NCBI GenBank assembly: GCA_026184775.1
Contig: JANCYW010000020.1
Span: forward strand, 124,001 to 188,000
Source of the DNA: Cyanidium caldarium
Taxonomy: Eukaryota > Rhodophyta > Bangiophyceae > Cyanidiales > Cyanidiaceae
Length of the DNA stretch: 64,000 nt
Direction: 5' to 3'
Part shown: positions 9,439 through 17,368 of the stretch, piece by piece
Layout: each line of letters begins with the position of its first letter
How positions within the stretch are numbered: the stretch's first letter is position 1
Translations under genes and position numbers: made by a program
The notes under the pieces: generated by a model
Database searches by the model: none
Told to the model about the DNA's origin: nothing
The model's input: the letters and a program-made list of their open reading frames with translations, nothing else

Positions 9439-10254
9439 ATGACCCGCAGCAAAGACAAGCGCGACGCGTACTACCGGCGAGCCAAAGAGAGCGGTTACCG
9501 CGCTCGCTCGGCGTTCAAACTCATCCAACTGGACGAGGAGTTTGGGCTCTTCGCCGGTGTGCACCGCGTGCTGGACCTGTGCGCAGCGCCCGGCGGCTGG
9601 TCTCAGGTGGCCGCGGAGCGATTGGCGCAGGTCAGTGCAGAGGGCCTCTCCGGCTGCCGTATTATCGCCGTGGATCTGCAAGAGATAGCGCCCATCGAGG
9701 GGGTCACTCGGGTGCAAGGCGATATCACGCATCCGGCGGTGCTGCAGCATATTGAGACGCTCGTGGCGCCCGAGCAAGTGGAACTGGTGCTTTCGGACGG
9801 CGCGCCGGACGTGACTGGCATGCATGACATGGACGAGTACGTGCAACACGAGTTGGTGCGGGCGGCGCTCACAGTGTGCGGCGCGCTGCTGAAAGCGGGC
9901 GGCACATTGGTGGCCAAGATCTTTCGGGGCCCCGAAGTGGCGCTCTTGTACGCTCAACTGCGAAGCTTGTTTGGCGAGGTGTACGTCGCCAAGCCGCGCG
10001 CCAGTCGCAACTCTAGCACCGAGGCGTTTGTGGTCTGCCGGCAGTTCCGGCCGGATGCAGTGCCTGCTCGAGACGCGCTCGTGCTGCCGCCGTTTGTGGC
10101 GTGCGGAGATCTGAATGATAGTAATGCCGACATGAACTACGTTTCAGAGCCAGGGAACTCGTATCGGGTGGTGGTGCAGCCGCCCATTGATCCGCCGTAT
10201 CAAGAGGCGATTCGGCGGCGCTCAGGGCGAGCAGCGGAAGCAGGCGACGAATAG
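9439..10254 (+). CDS. TRM7: tRNA 2'-O-ribose methyltransferase Trm7/FTSJ1
   Basis: A 271-residue RrmJ/FtsJ-family SAM-dependent methyltransferase. The N-terminal KDKRDAYYRRAKESGYRARS matches Trm7/FTSJ1, which methylates riboses at positions 32 and 34 of the anticodon loop, rather than Spb1 (pre-rRNA) or the mitochondrial form. The SAM motif is LDLCAAPGGWSQV (residues 44-56). The K-D-K-E catalytic tetrad is represented by the Lys in SAFKL, the Asp in SDGAP, the Lys in LVAKIF and the Glu in STEAFVV. Length is close to the yeast enzyme (about 310). Its last 33 bases overlap the 3' end of the convergent KH-Smr gene. Confidence 0.88.
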   Translation: MTRSKDKRDAYYRRAKESGYRARSAFKLIQLDEEFGLFAGVHRVLDLCAAPGGWSQVAAERLAQVSAEGLSGCRIIAVDLQEIAPIEGVTRVQGDITHPAVLQHIETLVAPEQVELVLSDGAPDVTGMHDMDEYVQHELVRAALTVCGALLKAGGTLVAKIFRGPEVALLYAQLRSLFGEVYVAKPRASRNSSTEAFVVCRQFRPDAVPARDALVLPPFVACGDLNDSNADMNYVSEPGNSYRVVVQPPIDPPYQEAIRRRSGRAAEAGDE

Positions 10255-11067
10255 CCGCGACCACATGTTCGTGGTTGGCGGGGCAGGGCGAGCGCATCTC
10301 GTTACCACAAAGGCTCCCGGCCCGTCCACCTGGTACTCATAATGCCGTTCGCGCAACAGTGCTTCGACGGCCGGGCGAATGCGTGCGCGACCGCCGTCAC
10401 TGTGGTGGCCGGCGCCCGTAATAATACGGATGTCGCGATTCGTATCGCCATGGCGCCTCGCATCGATACCATCGAGGCGCGCCTTGACAATCTCCAATGC
10501 CTCCTCTACGTACAGACCGTGCAGGTCGATTTCCGACGAGTCGAGGCCGGCGTTCTTGCTGGCAAAGATCGCTCGAGCCGCAGTGCTTCGGGCGGTTTTG
10601 TACTCCGTGTCTACACGATGACCCTCTTGCGCCAGGCGCTTGGCTTCCGCCCCTCGGCCGCGCTTGTGCGCCGCACTGGCAGCCTCGAACAGCCGATCAC
10701 GCTCCATACGCAACTGTTCCGCCCTGTCCCGCAACCGCTCGATCGCCGGCTCTCCTCCATCGACACTATCATTCACCAGTTTTTCGATGCGCACCCGGGC
10801 CCGCTGCACGCTCCCGGCGTCGCCGCTAACACGCACGGGGCGGCTCAGCGACAATCGCCGCGGCACAGTGACGTGGGCCCCACTCCGCTGCTCTAGCTCC
10901 CTCACGTTGTGACCGTGCTTGCCCACGATGAGTCCGTGCTGTGCTTTGGGCACTTGCAGCAAGAGCACCACGTGGCGACCGTCTTCGTCGCTTCTCTCGG
11001 CGGTCACAACACCGTCTACCGTTGTTTGTGGTGTCGAACGTGGCTCTTTGCTGATGAGGCATCCCAT
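10222..11067 (-). CDS. KH, DUF1771 and Smr domain protein with an N-terminal acylation motif
   Basis: A 281-residue protein combining three nucleic-acid-related parts. A KH domain (about residues 35-100) carries the GXXG loop as IVGKHGHNV. A charged helical DUF1771 follows (about 115-180). The Smr domain (about 185-265) has IDLHGLYVEEAL and ITGAGHHSD. The first residues, MGCLISKEP, fit an N-myristoylation signal (Gly2, Ser6) with a palmitoylatable Cys3, suggesting membrane attachment, which is unusual for this family. I chose the ATG at 11067 because the frame is open far upstream but then enters the divergent CSN1 gene. The 3' end overlaps TRM7 by 33 bases. Function is inferred as RNA surveillance or binding; no partner is visible. 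Confidence 0.8.
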   Translation of the reverse strand: MGCLISKEPRSTPQTTVDGVVTAERSDEDGRHVVLLLQVPKAQHGLIVGKHGHNVRELEQRSGAHVTVPRRLSLSRPVRVSGDAGSVQRARVRIEKLVNDSVDGGEPAIERLRDRAEQLRMERDRLFEAASAAHKRGRGAEAKRLAQEGHRVDTEYKTARSTAARAIFASKNAGLDSSEIDLHGLYVEEALEIVKARLDGIDARRHGDTNRDIRIITGAGHHSDGGRARIRPAVEALLRERHYEYQVDGPGAFVVTRCARPAPPTTNMWSRLFVACFRCSP

Positions 11068-11392
11068 GGCCCAGTTGCTGCCCCGTCCGCCCGCCACGCC
11101 CGCAGCCGCGTGCTCTGCCTGACGGGTTGTGCGTTCGTGCCCACGTTCCGGCGGCGACGCGGGGCACCGCTGCAGCGACGAATATCCTCCCAGCGGCAGC
11201 TCTCTGTCTCCGTTTCGGTTCTTGCGCAAGGTGTGCAACCACCGAGGTATCTGCTGTCGGAGATACCACAAGAAAGAGAACGGCGAGGCGATTGCTGCAT
11301 AGCCGGGCGCTCGAGGGGAGCGCTCGTGACGCTTCACAGAGGCATCACCTCGGAAAGGTAGCGGGGAGTCGGGTGAGTGCGGCTCGCTTTGG
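11068..11392. promoter_or_regulatory. Shared divergent promoter of the KH-Smr and CSN1 genes
   Basis: 325 bases separate two ATGs that point away from each other. The minus-strand frame stays open across it, but the translation is low-complexity and Arg/Pro/Gly-rich. No TATA-like or repeated element stands out. I call it a promoter only from its position. Confidence 0.45.
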
Positions 11393-13141
11393 ATGAGTTC
11401 ACCCGGCTCCGACGCCGACTTGCCCGTGCTCGAGTCGTGTTCCCGCATTTCTCTCGACCTCGAAGGCTTCATCTCGCGGTACGTGTGGTGGCAGCCGAAC
11501 GGGTCGCGATGCATGAAACGCGGTGCGCTCCGACGTCTCTGCTTCATAGCGCGGCGCGCGGTGACGCCAGAGCTGCGCACCGAAGCGCTGCGGCTGGCGC
11601 TCGAGCTGCTGCGTTGCAGCACGCGCCTTTCGGAGGTGCCGCGGGCGACGGTTGAGGCGGCCGACCCGTCAGGGCCCAGTCCGAGTGAGTCGTGGACGCT
11701 GCCGGCGCGCGCACCCACCGCCACGCCCAGCAAGGGTTATCGCGCCGAGCCGGTCGATTTGGGCCTGTATCGCTGGCTGGCAGAGGCACTGGGCGAGCCG
11801 ATCGACACTGACTGGGTGTCGTCGGCGGAGGCCGCTTTCCGACGCGATGCCGATGAGCGCCGCCAGGAGATGGAAGCCGGTCGGGCGTTTGTTATCGAGC
11901 AGACCATGCGGGCCGCTCTGGAGGAGTTGGCGCACCTGCACTACGACTATGGCCACCTGCCCGAGTCGCTCAAGTATTTGATGCGTGAGAAGGAAAAGTG
12001 CTCTCGCGCGGAGGAGATTGTGAACTGGACGCTGGACCTGATGCGCATATTCTTCGAGCAGCATCTCCCCGGGACCGACGACGGCGACGGCGACAACGAC
12101 GACACGGGCATCGACGAGGGCGATGACGGCTGGGCGGCGTCTCGGTCCGAGCGAACAACGTCGTGCATCGCACCGCGAGTGGCGGAGCAGTTTCTGCGGC
12201 GCGCCGAGCGCAACTGCGAGGAGAAGGATGTAGAGGCGGCGGCAGCGCTGCGCGCTTGCCTCGGCCTGGTAGCGTTGCTGCAGGGTGAGCTTCGACGCGC
12301 TGCCAAATACTTTCTGGCGGTCACAGCGCGCTTGCGGGAGAGCGGCGCGACGGATTTGATAGCGCTGGATGATGTGGCGTGGTACGGCGTGCTGGCGTCG
12401 ATGGTCAGCTTCAGCCGCGCCGAGATCAAGGCGCTGGTGCTGGACAGCCCGTCGTTCAAGGAAGTGCTGGACGAGGCGCCACACGCCAAGCACATCGTGA
12501 ACGCTTTCTATCGCTTGCGCTTCACCGAGTGCCTCGCCAGCTTGTATCGCGCGCGCGCCGACTTGCGCCTGGACCTGTTTCTGCATCGCCACGTGGAGGT
12601 GATGCTGCGAGCGATACGGCGCAAAGGCTTTGTGCAGTACGTGTCACCGTATGCGACCGTGGACCTGCGCCGCATGCACCGAGTGTTTGCCACCGGCGGC
12701 GCGGACGGCGGCCTGTCGTTTGAGGCGTTGGAGGGCGAGCTGGCCGATATGATCCGCGCGGGCGACATCCACGCCCGGCTGGACGGGCGACGCAAGGCGC
12801 TGATCACCAACCGCATCGATGCATGCCACGAGGCGATGTGCGCAGCGCTATCGGAGAACGACAAGGCGTGCTTCATGGCCGAGGCCGACGCGCTGCGCAC
12901 TGCCATGCAGAGACATCGCCTGATGCTGGCGGTGACAGCGTCAACGGCGACGGTGCTGGCGAGGCGTGCCGCCGCCTCGCCAGAATCCAGCGACGGTTCC
13001 GATCACGAACTGCGCCGGCTGTCGGCGGCGGAACCTCTGACAGCGCACAGGGACCTGGGCGACTCGGCGCAGTCGTGGCAGCCGCACGAAGGCGCCTCCA
13101 GCGACACCGCGGACCCCAGCGACGACGATATACGGTCTTGA
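11393..13141 (+). CDS. CSN1: COP9 signalosome subunit 1
   Basis: A 582-residue PCI-domain protein, the CSN1 subunit of the COP9 signalosome, which removes NEDD8 from cullins. The N-terminal helical repeats begin with LDLEGFISRYV and RRLCFIARR. The middle has the Rpn7-like segment TMRAALEELAHLHYDYGHLPESL. The C-terminal PCI part has DVAWYGVLASMVSFSRAEIK, VLDSPSFKEVL, RKGFVQYVSPYATVDLRRMH and IHARLDGRRKALI, which line up with CSN1 rather than its proteasome paralogue Rpn7, especially the QYxSPYxxxDLxRM box. An acidic insertion lies around residues 225-250. The last about 65 residues are Ser/Asp/Glu-rich and probably disordered. The ATG at 11393 is the first in frame. Confidence 0.85.
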   Translation: MSSPGSDADLPVLESCSRISLDLEGFISRYVWWQPNGSRCMKRGALRRLCFIARRAVTPELRTEALRLALELLRCSTRLSEVPRATVEAADPSGPSPSESWTLPARAPTATPSKGYRAEPVDLGLYRWLAEALGEPIDTDWVSSAEAAFRRDADERRQEMEAGRAFVIEQTMRAALEELAHLHYDYGHLPESLKYLMREKEKCSRAEEIVNWTLDLMRIFFEQHLPGTDDGDGDNDDTGIDEGDDGWAASRSERTTSCIAPRVAEQFLRRAERNCEEKDVEAAAALRACLGLVALLQGELRRAAKYFLAVTARLRESGATDLIALDDVAWYGVLASMVSFSRAEIKALVLDSPSFKEVLDEAPHAKHIVNAFYRLRFTECLASLYRARADLRLDLFLHRHVEVMLRAIRRKGFVQYVSPYATVDLRRMHRVFATGGADGGLSFEALEGELADMIRAGDIHARLDGRRKALITNRIDACHEAMCAALSENDKACFMAEADALRTAMQRHRLMLAVTASTATVLARRAAASPESSDGSDHELRRLSAAEPLTAHRDLGDSAQSWQPHEGASSDTADPSDDDIRS

Positions 13142-13387
13142 ATGAGAGTACTTCTCCCGTCTATCTCTCTATTCCCGCATTTCACCCACCCCCCTTATGG
13201 ATATCCTCGACTTTTGTCTCCGCCTACCCCACCATCCACGTCCCGAGTTGCTCGCGGCGTCGTCCTGCTGCGCGCCCGCCGTCGAGCCGATTGTCGCCCG
13301 AGTCGTACCACTCCAGCGTCCGCACCGCCACCGAGAGTGCCGCTCTCGCGTTACCAGCACCGCTGCGCCCGCTCCTGACCTGCCCTC

Positions 13388-13525
13388 ATGACTCGGTACG
13401 TGTGCGGCGAGTGCGGACAGGTGTTTGAGTTGGAGGTGAACGAGCAGGTGCGCTGCAACTTTTGCTCCTGTCGGTACGTGTACAAGCTGCGTACGCGAAA
13501 GCCCATCCAGCTGGAGGCGCGCTGA
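13388..13525 (+). CDS. RPB12: RNA polymerase I/II/III common subunit RPABC4 (Rpb12)
   Basis: A complete 45-codon gene. The protein is the zinc-ribbon subunit shared by all three nuclear RNA polymerases. Cys6 and Cys9 (CGEC) and Cys23 and Cys26 (CNFC) form the zinc site. The C-terminal YKLRTRKPIQLEAR is the strongly conserved tail that docks on the Rpb3-side assembly. Size is slightly below yeast Rpb12 (70) and human RPABC4 (58), mainly because the N-terminus is short. The stop at 13523-13525 is only 17 bases from the ATG of the next gene on the same strand, so the two may share a transcript or have nested control signals. Confidence 0.92.
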   Translation: MTRYVCGECGQVFELEVNEQVRCNFCSCRYVYKLRTRKPIQLEAR

Positions 13526-13542
13526 GCGGGCTTGGACACGGC

Positions 13543-14325
13543 ATGTCGTGGAGGCAGACGGTGCCGCGGGTGGTGGGGGTGGTGGGCGCTGCGGGTCAGA
13601 TGGGCGCGGGCATAGCGGAGGTGCTGGAGCGGGTGGCCGGTTGTCGCGTCGTGCGGCACGACATTGCTGGCGGGTCGACCGGCGGCTGGGAGGCCGTGCG
13701 AGAGGCCGAGTTTATCATCGAGGCGGTGCCCGAGTCGTTGTCGGTGAAGCAGAGCGTGTTTGATGTGCTGGAGGGTGCTGGCTGCTTGCGGGACGGGGTG
13801 GTGCTGGCGTCCAACACGTCGTCGATCTCCATCACCAAACTGGCGGCGCTGACGCCTCGGCCGGAGCAGTTTATCGGCATGCACTTTTTCAACCCGGTAC
13901 CGCGCATGGAGGTGGTGGAGGTGGTGTGCGGCCTGCAGACGTCGGCGGCGACGCTGGCGCGCACCGAGGCGCTGGCGCAGGCGATGGGCAAGCAGCCGGC
14001 GCGTTGCGTGCACGACTCGCCGGGGTTCGTGTCCAACCGCGTGCTGATGCCGTACATCAACGAGGCCGTGGAGACGCTGCGCGAGGGTGTTGCGTCGCGC
14101 GACGACATCGACCGCATCATGAAGTTGGGCACGCGCGTGCCCATGGGCCCGCTCGCCCTGGCCGACTTTATCGGCCTGGATACCTGTCTGGCCATTATGC
14201 GGGTGTTGGAGGCGGGCCTGCCGGGAGGTGGCGCGCGATACAAACCGTCGCCACTGCTGGTCAAGTACGTGGACGCCGGCTGGTTGGGCCGCAAAACCAA
14301 GCGAGGTTTCTATGAATACCCGTGA
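13543..14325 (+). CDS. 3-hydroxyacyl-CoA dehydrogenase family protein, shortened Rossmann domain
   Basis: A 260-residue member of the NAD-dependent 3-hydroxyacyl-CoA/3-hydroxybutyryl-CoA dehydrogenase family (beta-oxidation step 3). The nucleotide-binding loop is GVVGAAGQMGAGIAE (residues 12-26). The active-site region is IGMHFFNPVPRMEVVEVV, holding the catalytic His and, after it, the Glu of the His-Glu pair. The C-terminal domain starts at SPGFVSNRVLMPYINEA and ends in the usual GRKTKRGFYEYP. Between the second beta strand (VVRHD) and the next (EFIIEAVPES) only about 13 residues remain where the family normally has about 50. The helical hairpin that contributes to CoA binding in HADH is therefore missing. 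There is no clear targeting peptide. The ATG at 13543 follows RPB12 by 17 bases. Confidence 0.8.
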   Translation: MSWRQTVPRVVGVVGAAGQMGAGIAEVLERVAGCRVVRHDIAGGSTGGWEAVREAEFIIEAVPESLSVKQSVFDVLEGAGCLRDGVVLASNTSSISITKLAALTPRPEQFIGMHFFNPVPRMEVVEVVCGLQTSAATLARTEALAQAMGKQPARCVHDSPGFVSNRVLMPYINEAVETLREGVASRDDIDRIMKLGTRVPMGPLALADFIGLDTCLAIMRVLEAGLPGGGARYKPSPLLVKYVDAGWLGRKTKRGFYEYP

Positions 14326-14341
14326 GAGAGAGAGAGAGAGG
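14324..14341 (+). repeat. (GA)9 dinucleotide tract
   Basis: A run of alternating G and A begins inside the stop codon of the dehydrogenase gene and continues for 18 bases. It lies in the short convergent gap before the end of the NBP35 gene. Confidence 0.9.
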
Positions 14342-14431
14342 AAAACTCGGTAGGGATGCGGTCGTCATGCCTTTAAACGCACCACCCAAGCTTTACAATA
14401 CCACTGTTGACGATCACACCACTGCCGCTGT

Positions 14432-15403
14432 TCACGGCGCGCCGTACCCGTTCAGCGACGCCCCACCGGCGACCGCCGCCTGCAACCTGGCGGTCAAGGC
14501 GCGCACCGCACCGTATGCCGGCGACGCGCTGTCTTTGAGGGCGGTGCCGGATTCGCACGCTCGCATCAGCGCCGGATCCAGCGGAATCGCTCCAAGCAGC
14601 GGCACGTGCAGCTGGGCGCTCATCGCCTGCGCGCCGCCGGTCGTGGGGGCAAACACCTGCTCGCGGTGGCCGCAGCACGGACACACAAACACGGACATGT
14701 TCTCCACCACGCCGAGCACTCGCAGATGCGCCTTGTGACAAAAATTGACCTGCTTGCGTACATCCAGCAGCGCCATCTCCTGCGGCGTGGTCACCAACAA
14801 GACCGACACGTTGGGCAGCCCGCCGAGGTACTGCGCCACGGTGATGTGCTCGTCGGAGGTGCCCGGCGGGCAGTCGACGATGAGCCAGTCGAGGTGTTCG
14901 CCCCAGTCTACATCTCGCAAGAACTGTTTGATAAGGCCGGTCTTGCGCACACCTCGCCAGGCGATCGCATCGTCTCGCGACGGCAACATGAACCCGATGG
15001 ACATGACCGCCAGGTTGTCGCGCGCACTCACCGGCTGCCAGCCGGTCTGCGCCTGGTGCACCTCCTCGTCGGCTACCGAGAACAGGTGCGGCCCCGATGG
15101 CCCAGTCAAGTCCACGTCCAGGTATCCGACCTCCTGCGAGTCATCCGCGGCCAGCTGGTACGCCAGTTGTGCGGCCACCGTCGATTTGCCGCACCCGCCC
15201 TTGTTGGCCATCACCAGCACCACCTGCCCCACCGCGCCCAGTTTCTCGGCTATGGCCACCTTGTCCAAATCGGGCCCCGCCGCCGTACCCGACGCGCACG
15301 CCGACTGGTTCGGACAGCCGTAACACGTGCTGCTCTTGCCGGCCTGCTCCGAGCCCATCCCCGGGCACGCGGCCGGGATGGCGTCGGACGGAGGCGACTC
15401 CAT
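14432..15403 (-). CDS. NBP35: Cytosolic Fe-S cluster scaffold NBP35 (Mrp family P-loop NTPase)
   Basis: A 323-residue Mrp/Nbp35-type ATPase that assembles 4Fe-4S clusters for cytosolic and nuclear proteins. The N-terminal four-cysteine cluster motif of Nbp35 is present: a Cys near residue 13, then CYGCPNQSAC at about 27-36, giving the C-X13-C-X2-C-X5-C spacing typical of the family. This separates it from Cfd1 and the plastid HCF101. The deviant Walker A is KGGCGKST, followed by DVDLTGPS and VDCPPGTSDEH. The bridging CPCC lies in VFVCPCCGH. I use the ATG at 15403; the frame extends upstream only through a GTG. Red algae and plants usually have Nbp35 without Cfd1, consistent with a stand-alone gene. 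Confidence 0.9.
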   Translation of the reverse strand: MESPPSDAIPAACPGMGSEQAGKSSTCYGCPNQSACASGTAAGPDLDKVAIAEKLGAVGQVVLVMANKGGCGKSTVAAQLAYQLAADDSQEVGYLDVDLTGPSGPHLFSVADEEVHQAQTGWQPVSARDNLAVMSIGFMLPSRDDAIAWRGVRKTGLIKQFLRDVDWGEHLDWLIVDCPPGTSDEHITVAQYLGGLPNVSVLLVTTPQEMALLDVRKQVNFCHKAHLRVLGVVENMSVFVCPCCGHREQVFAPTTGGAQAMSAQLHVPLLGAIPLDPALMRACESGTALKDSASPAYGAVRALTARLQAAVAGGASLNGYGAP

Positions 15404-15966
15404 CTCCCGGAGACGGCCAGAGTCAGCACCCCAGGCCACCAGCGGCTACTGCCACCACTTTCTATACAGTCCGCTACAGAGTACCCCTTCCCATCGAGTG
15501 GGAGAAGTGGGCTGTCCGACAGAGTGTCCTCCACTCTGGGTGCCTGCGACGCCGCTTCGCGCTCGAGCGCCTCCGTCGTCGTCGCTGTCGTCGCGAGACC
15601 CGCCCGTCCGATCGCGCGCTCCGTGACGCACCGAGCGCGCGTGCGTGAATGCGCGAGCGCGCGCGCGCGCTGCTGATGGGAAACGGGCACGCGTGCTCGA
15701 CTTGTGCGCACGTCCCGGGGTGTGAATCGTGCACGTTGGTGAGCCCTGCGTTGTGGCGGTCGCCGTGACCGGTACGACAGTGACCCTGTCCATTACGAGG
15801 TGGTTAGGATTGCACGGGTACGGCGGTGAGTGCTTGGGGCACGTTAGGCGGTGTGGTGCATGGGCGGCCGGGAGTGATTGCGTCCGCTCCGTCGAAAACG
15901 CCTCTACTGGACTGGAGTGAATCGCGGTCTCGGTGCCATCGTCGTCTGGGGCGAGCTGAGCATTGG
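15404..15966. promoter_or_regulatory. Divergent intergenic region between NBP35 and the cupin gene
   Basis: About 560 bases between outward-pointing genes. It contains an alternating GC tract (about 15653-15671) that could adopt Z-DNA, and G/T-rich sequence before the cupin start. No conserved gene is visible on either strand. The promoter role is inferred from position. Confidence 0.4.
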
Positions 15967-17133
15967 ATGTCGCCGCTGGGAGGGTGTGCGTTTGTGCACG
16001 GCTGGTCGACGCGGGGTGCGCGGCGACGTGTGTCCGGTCGATGGCTGGGGCGTGTGCGGGTGGTGCGTACTCGATTTCGGGGTGGCCGATCGTGGGCGCT
16101 GTGCATGCACGCGTCGCACTCGCCGTCACCGAATCCGCTACGGCCGGATAGGCCGGCGCCGGATGCGCCGGTTGGTGAACGACGGGAGGCGCGCACAGCC
16201 TCCGCCCGGCGGCTCTATCGGTCGTGCGATACCGTTTCGGCGTGCTCGGTCTACGACGATAGTCCGATAGAGCTGAAGGTGTATCGGCAGGTGGATCACG
16301 CGCTGCTGGACACGCTAGGTGTATTCAAGTGGGACGTCATGCGCGAGGAGTCGCAGCCCATCTACCCATGGACGTACGAGGACGACGAGGTGGTCTACAT
16401 TGAGTCGGGCATGTATTCGCTGCACCTGCACTACGACAAGAATCCTATCGAGCTCCACGCCGGCGACCTGATCCAGTTCCCGGCCGGTCTGTCGGGCTCG
16501 GTGCTGACGCGCCGCAAAGTGTGTCGGCGGTTTCTGTTCTGCTCGCCCGACGAGTGGAATGCGCGCTTTGCCGACGCCGTTCTGGCGCTGGCGCCCGAAC
16601 TGGCCGAGCGAGCACGTCAAGCGCGCAGCAGCTTGGGCGATGCGGCATCGATGGCGGCGAGTGCCGACGCCGCAGCGGGCATACGCCCGGCGGATTGCAA
16701 CGGCATCGCTGACGAGGCGTTGTCGCGAGAGGTGCGCATGGCGATGGAGCTCGAGCGAGCACGCCACATCAAAGACAAGCAGCGTTTGCGTCGCAGATAC
16801 GAGCCGGCGTTTCCCACGTGGGTCGCGCAGCTTATAGGTGACTTTTTGCAGTTTGGTGCAGCGTGGACGTTGTACAAGTTCTGGTACACCGGTCCTGGCA
16901 AAGTCATCCCCTTCCAGGTGGTGAACTTTGCGCTACACGATGTGGTGGTGCCGCTGGGAATGGGTTCGGTGCTCGTCGCCGCAACGTTGCGTCTGCTGGT
17001 GGCATACGATCCCTCCATTCGAGACCGATTGCCGTCGTTCATGGTGCTGGAGCAGGAGGAATTCCACCCGCGACAGGCGCCGACGAAGGACGGCGACGGC
17101 GGAGACGCCGACATCGGCGAGTTGGAACGCTGA
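15967..17133 (+). CDS. Cupin-fold protein with C-terminal membrane segments
   Basis: A 388-residue protein. Residues about 95-205 form a small cupin of the DUF861/cupin-3 type: IELKVYRQVD, a beta region with VVYIESGMYSLHLHYDKNPIEL, and HAGDLIQFPAGLSGSVLTRRKVCRRF. The last part matches the family's pattern of a GD turn followed by FPAGL. The C-terminal third has two long hydrophobic stretches, near WVAQLIGDFLQFGAAW and VVVPLGMGSVLVAATLRLLV, suggesting one or two membrane helices. The N-terminal about 90 residues are rich in Arg, Ser and Gly with a Phe near position 9 and could be a plastid transit peptide. Starts at 15967 or 16105 are both possible. Activity is unknown; the metal-binding His set of many cupins is not obvious. 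Confidence 0.6.
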   Translation: MSPLGGCAFVHGWSTRGARRRVSGRWLGRVRVVRTRFRGGRSWALCMHASHSPSPNPLRPDRPAPDAPVGERREARTASARRLYRSCDTVSACSVYDDSPIELKVYRQVDHALLDTLGVFKWDVMREESQPIYPWTYEDDEVVYIESGMYSLHLHYDKNPIELHAGDLIQFPAGLSGSVLTRRKVCRRFLFCSPDEWNARFADAVLALAPELAERARQARSSLGDAASMAASADAAAGIRPADCNGIADEALSREVRMAMELERARHIKDKQRLRRRYEPAFPTWVAQLIGDFLQFGAAWTLYKFWYTGPGKVIPFQVVNFALHDVVVPLGMGSVLVAATLRLLVAYDPSIRDRLPSFMVLEQEEFHPRQAPTKDGDGGDADIGELER

Positions 17134-17368
17134 GCGGGCGACATGAGGTTGCGCGGGCGCGATCGATGCACCCGCGTCGCATCTCCTGTTGACCGCTGTA
17201 AAGGTGAGCCGTCGAGCATCTGCGCGAACAGGACGGTCTCTCGTTGCAGTGGAGGTGAGGTCGCGTCCCCAGAGCACGATGTCCCGTCCGCTGAACCGAA
17301 CCCGACGGTATGCATTCCCGGTGGCTTTACACAGGCGCGCTGCGTCGCGCCGAGCGACGCACGCATAC

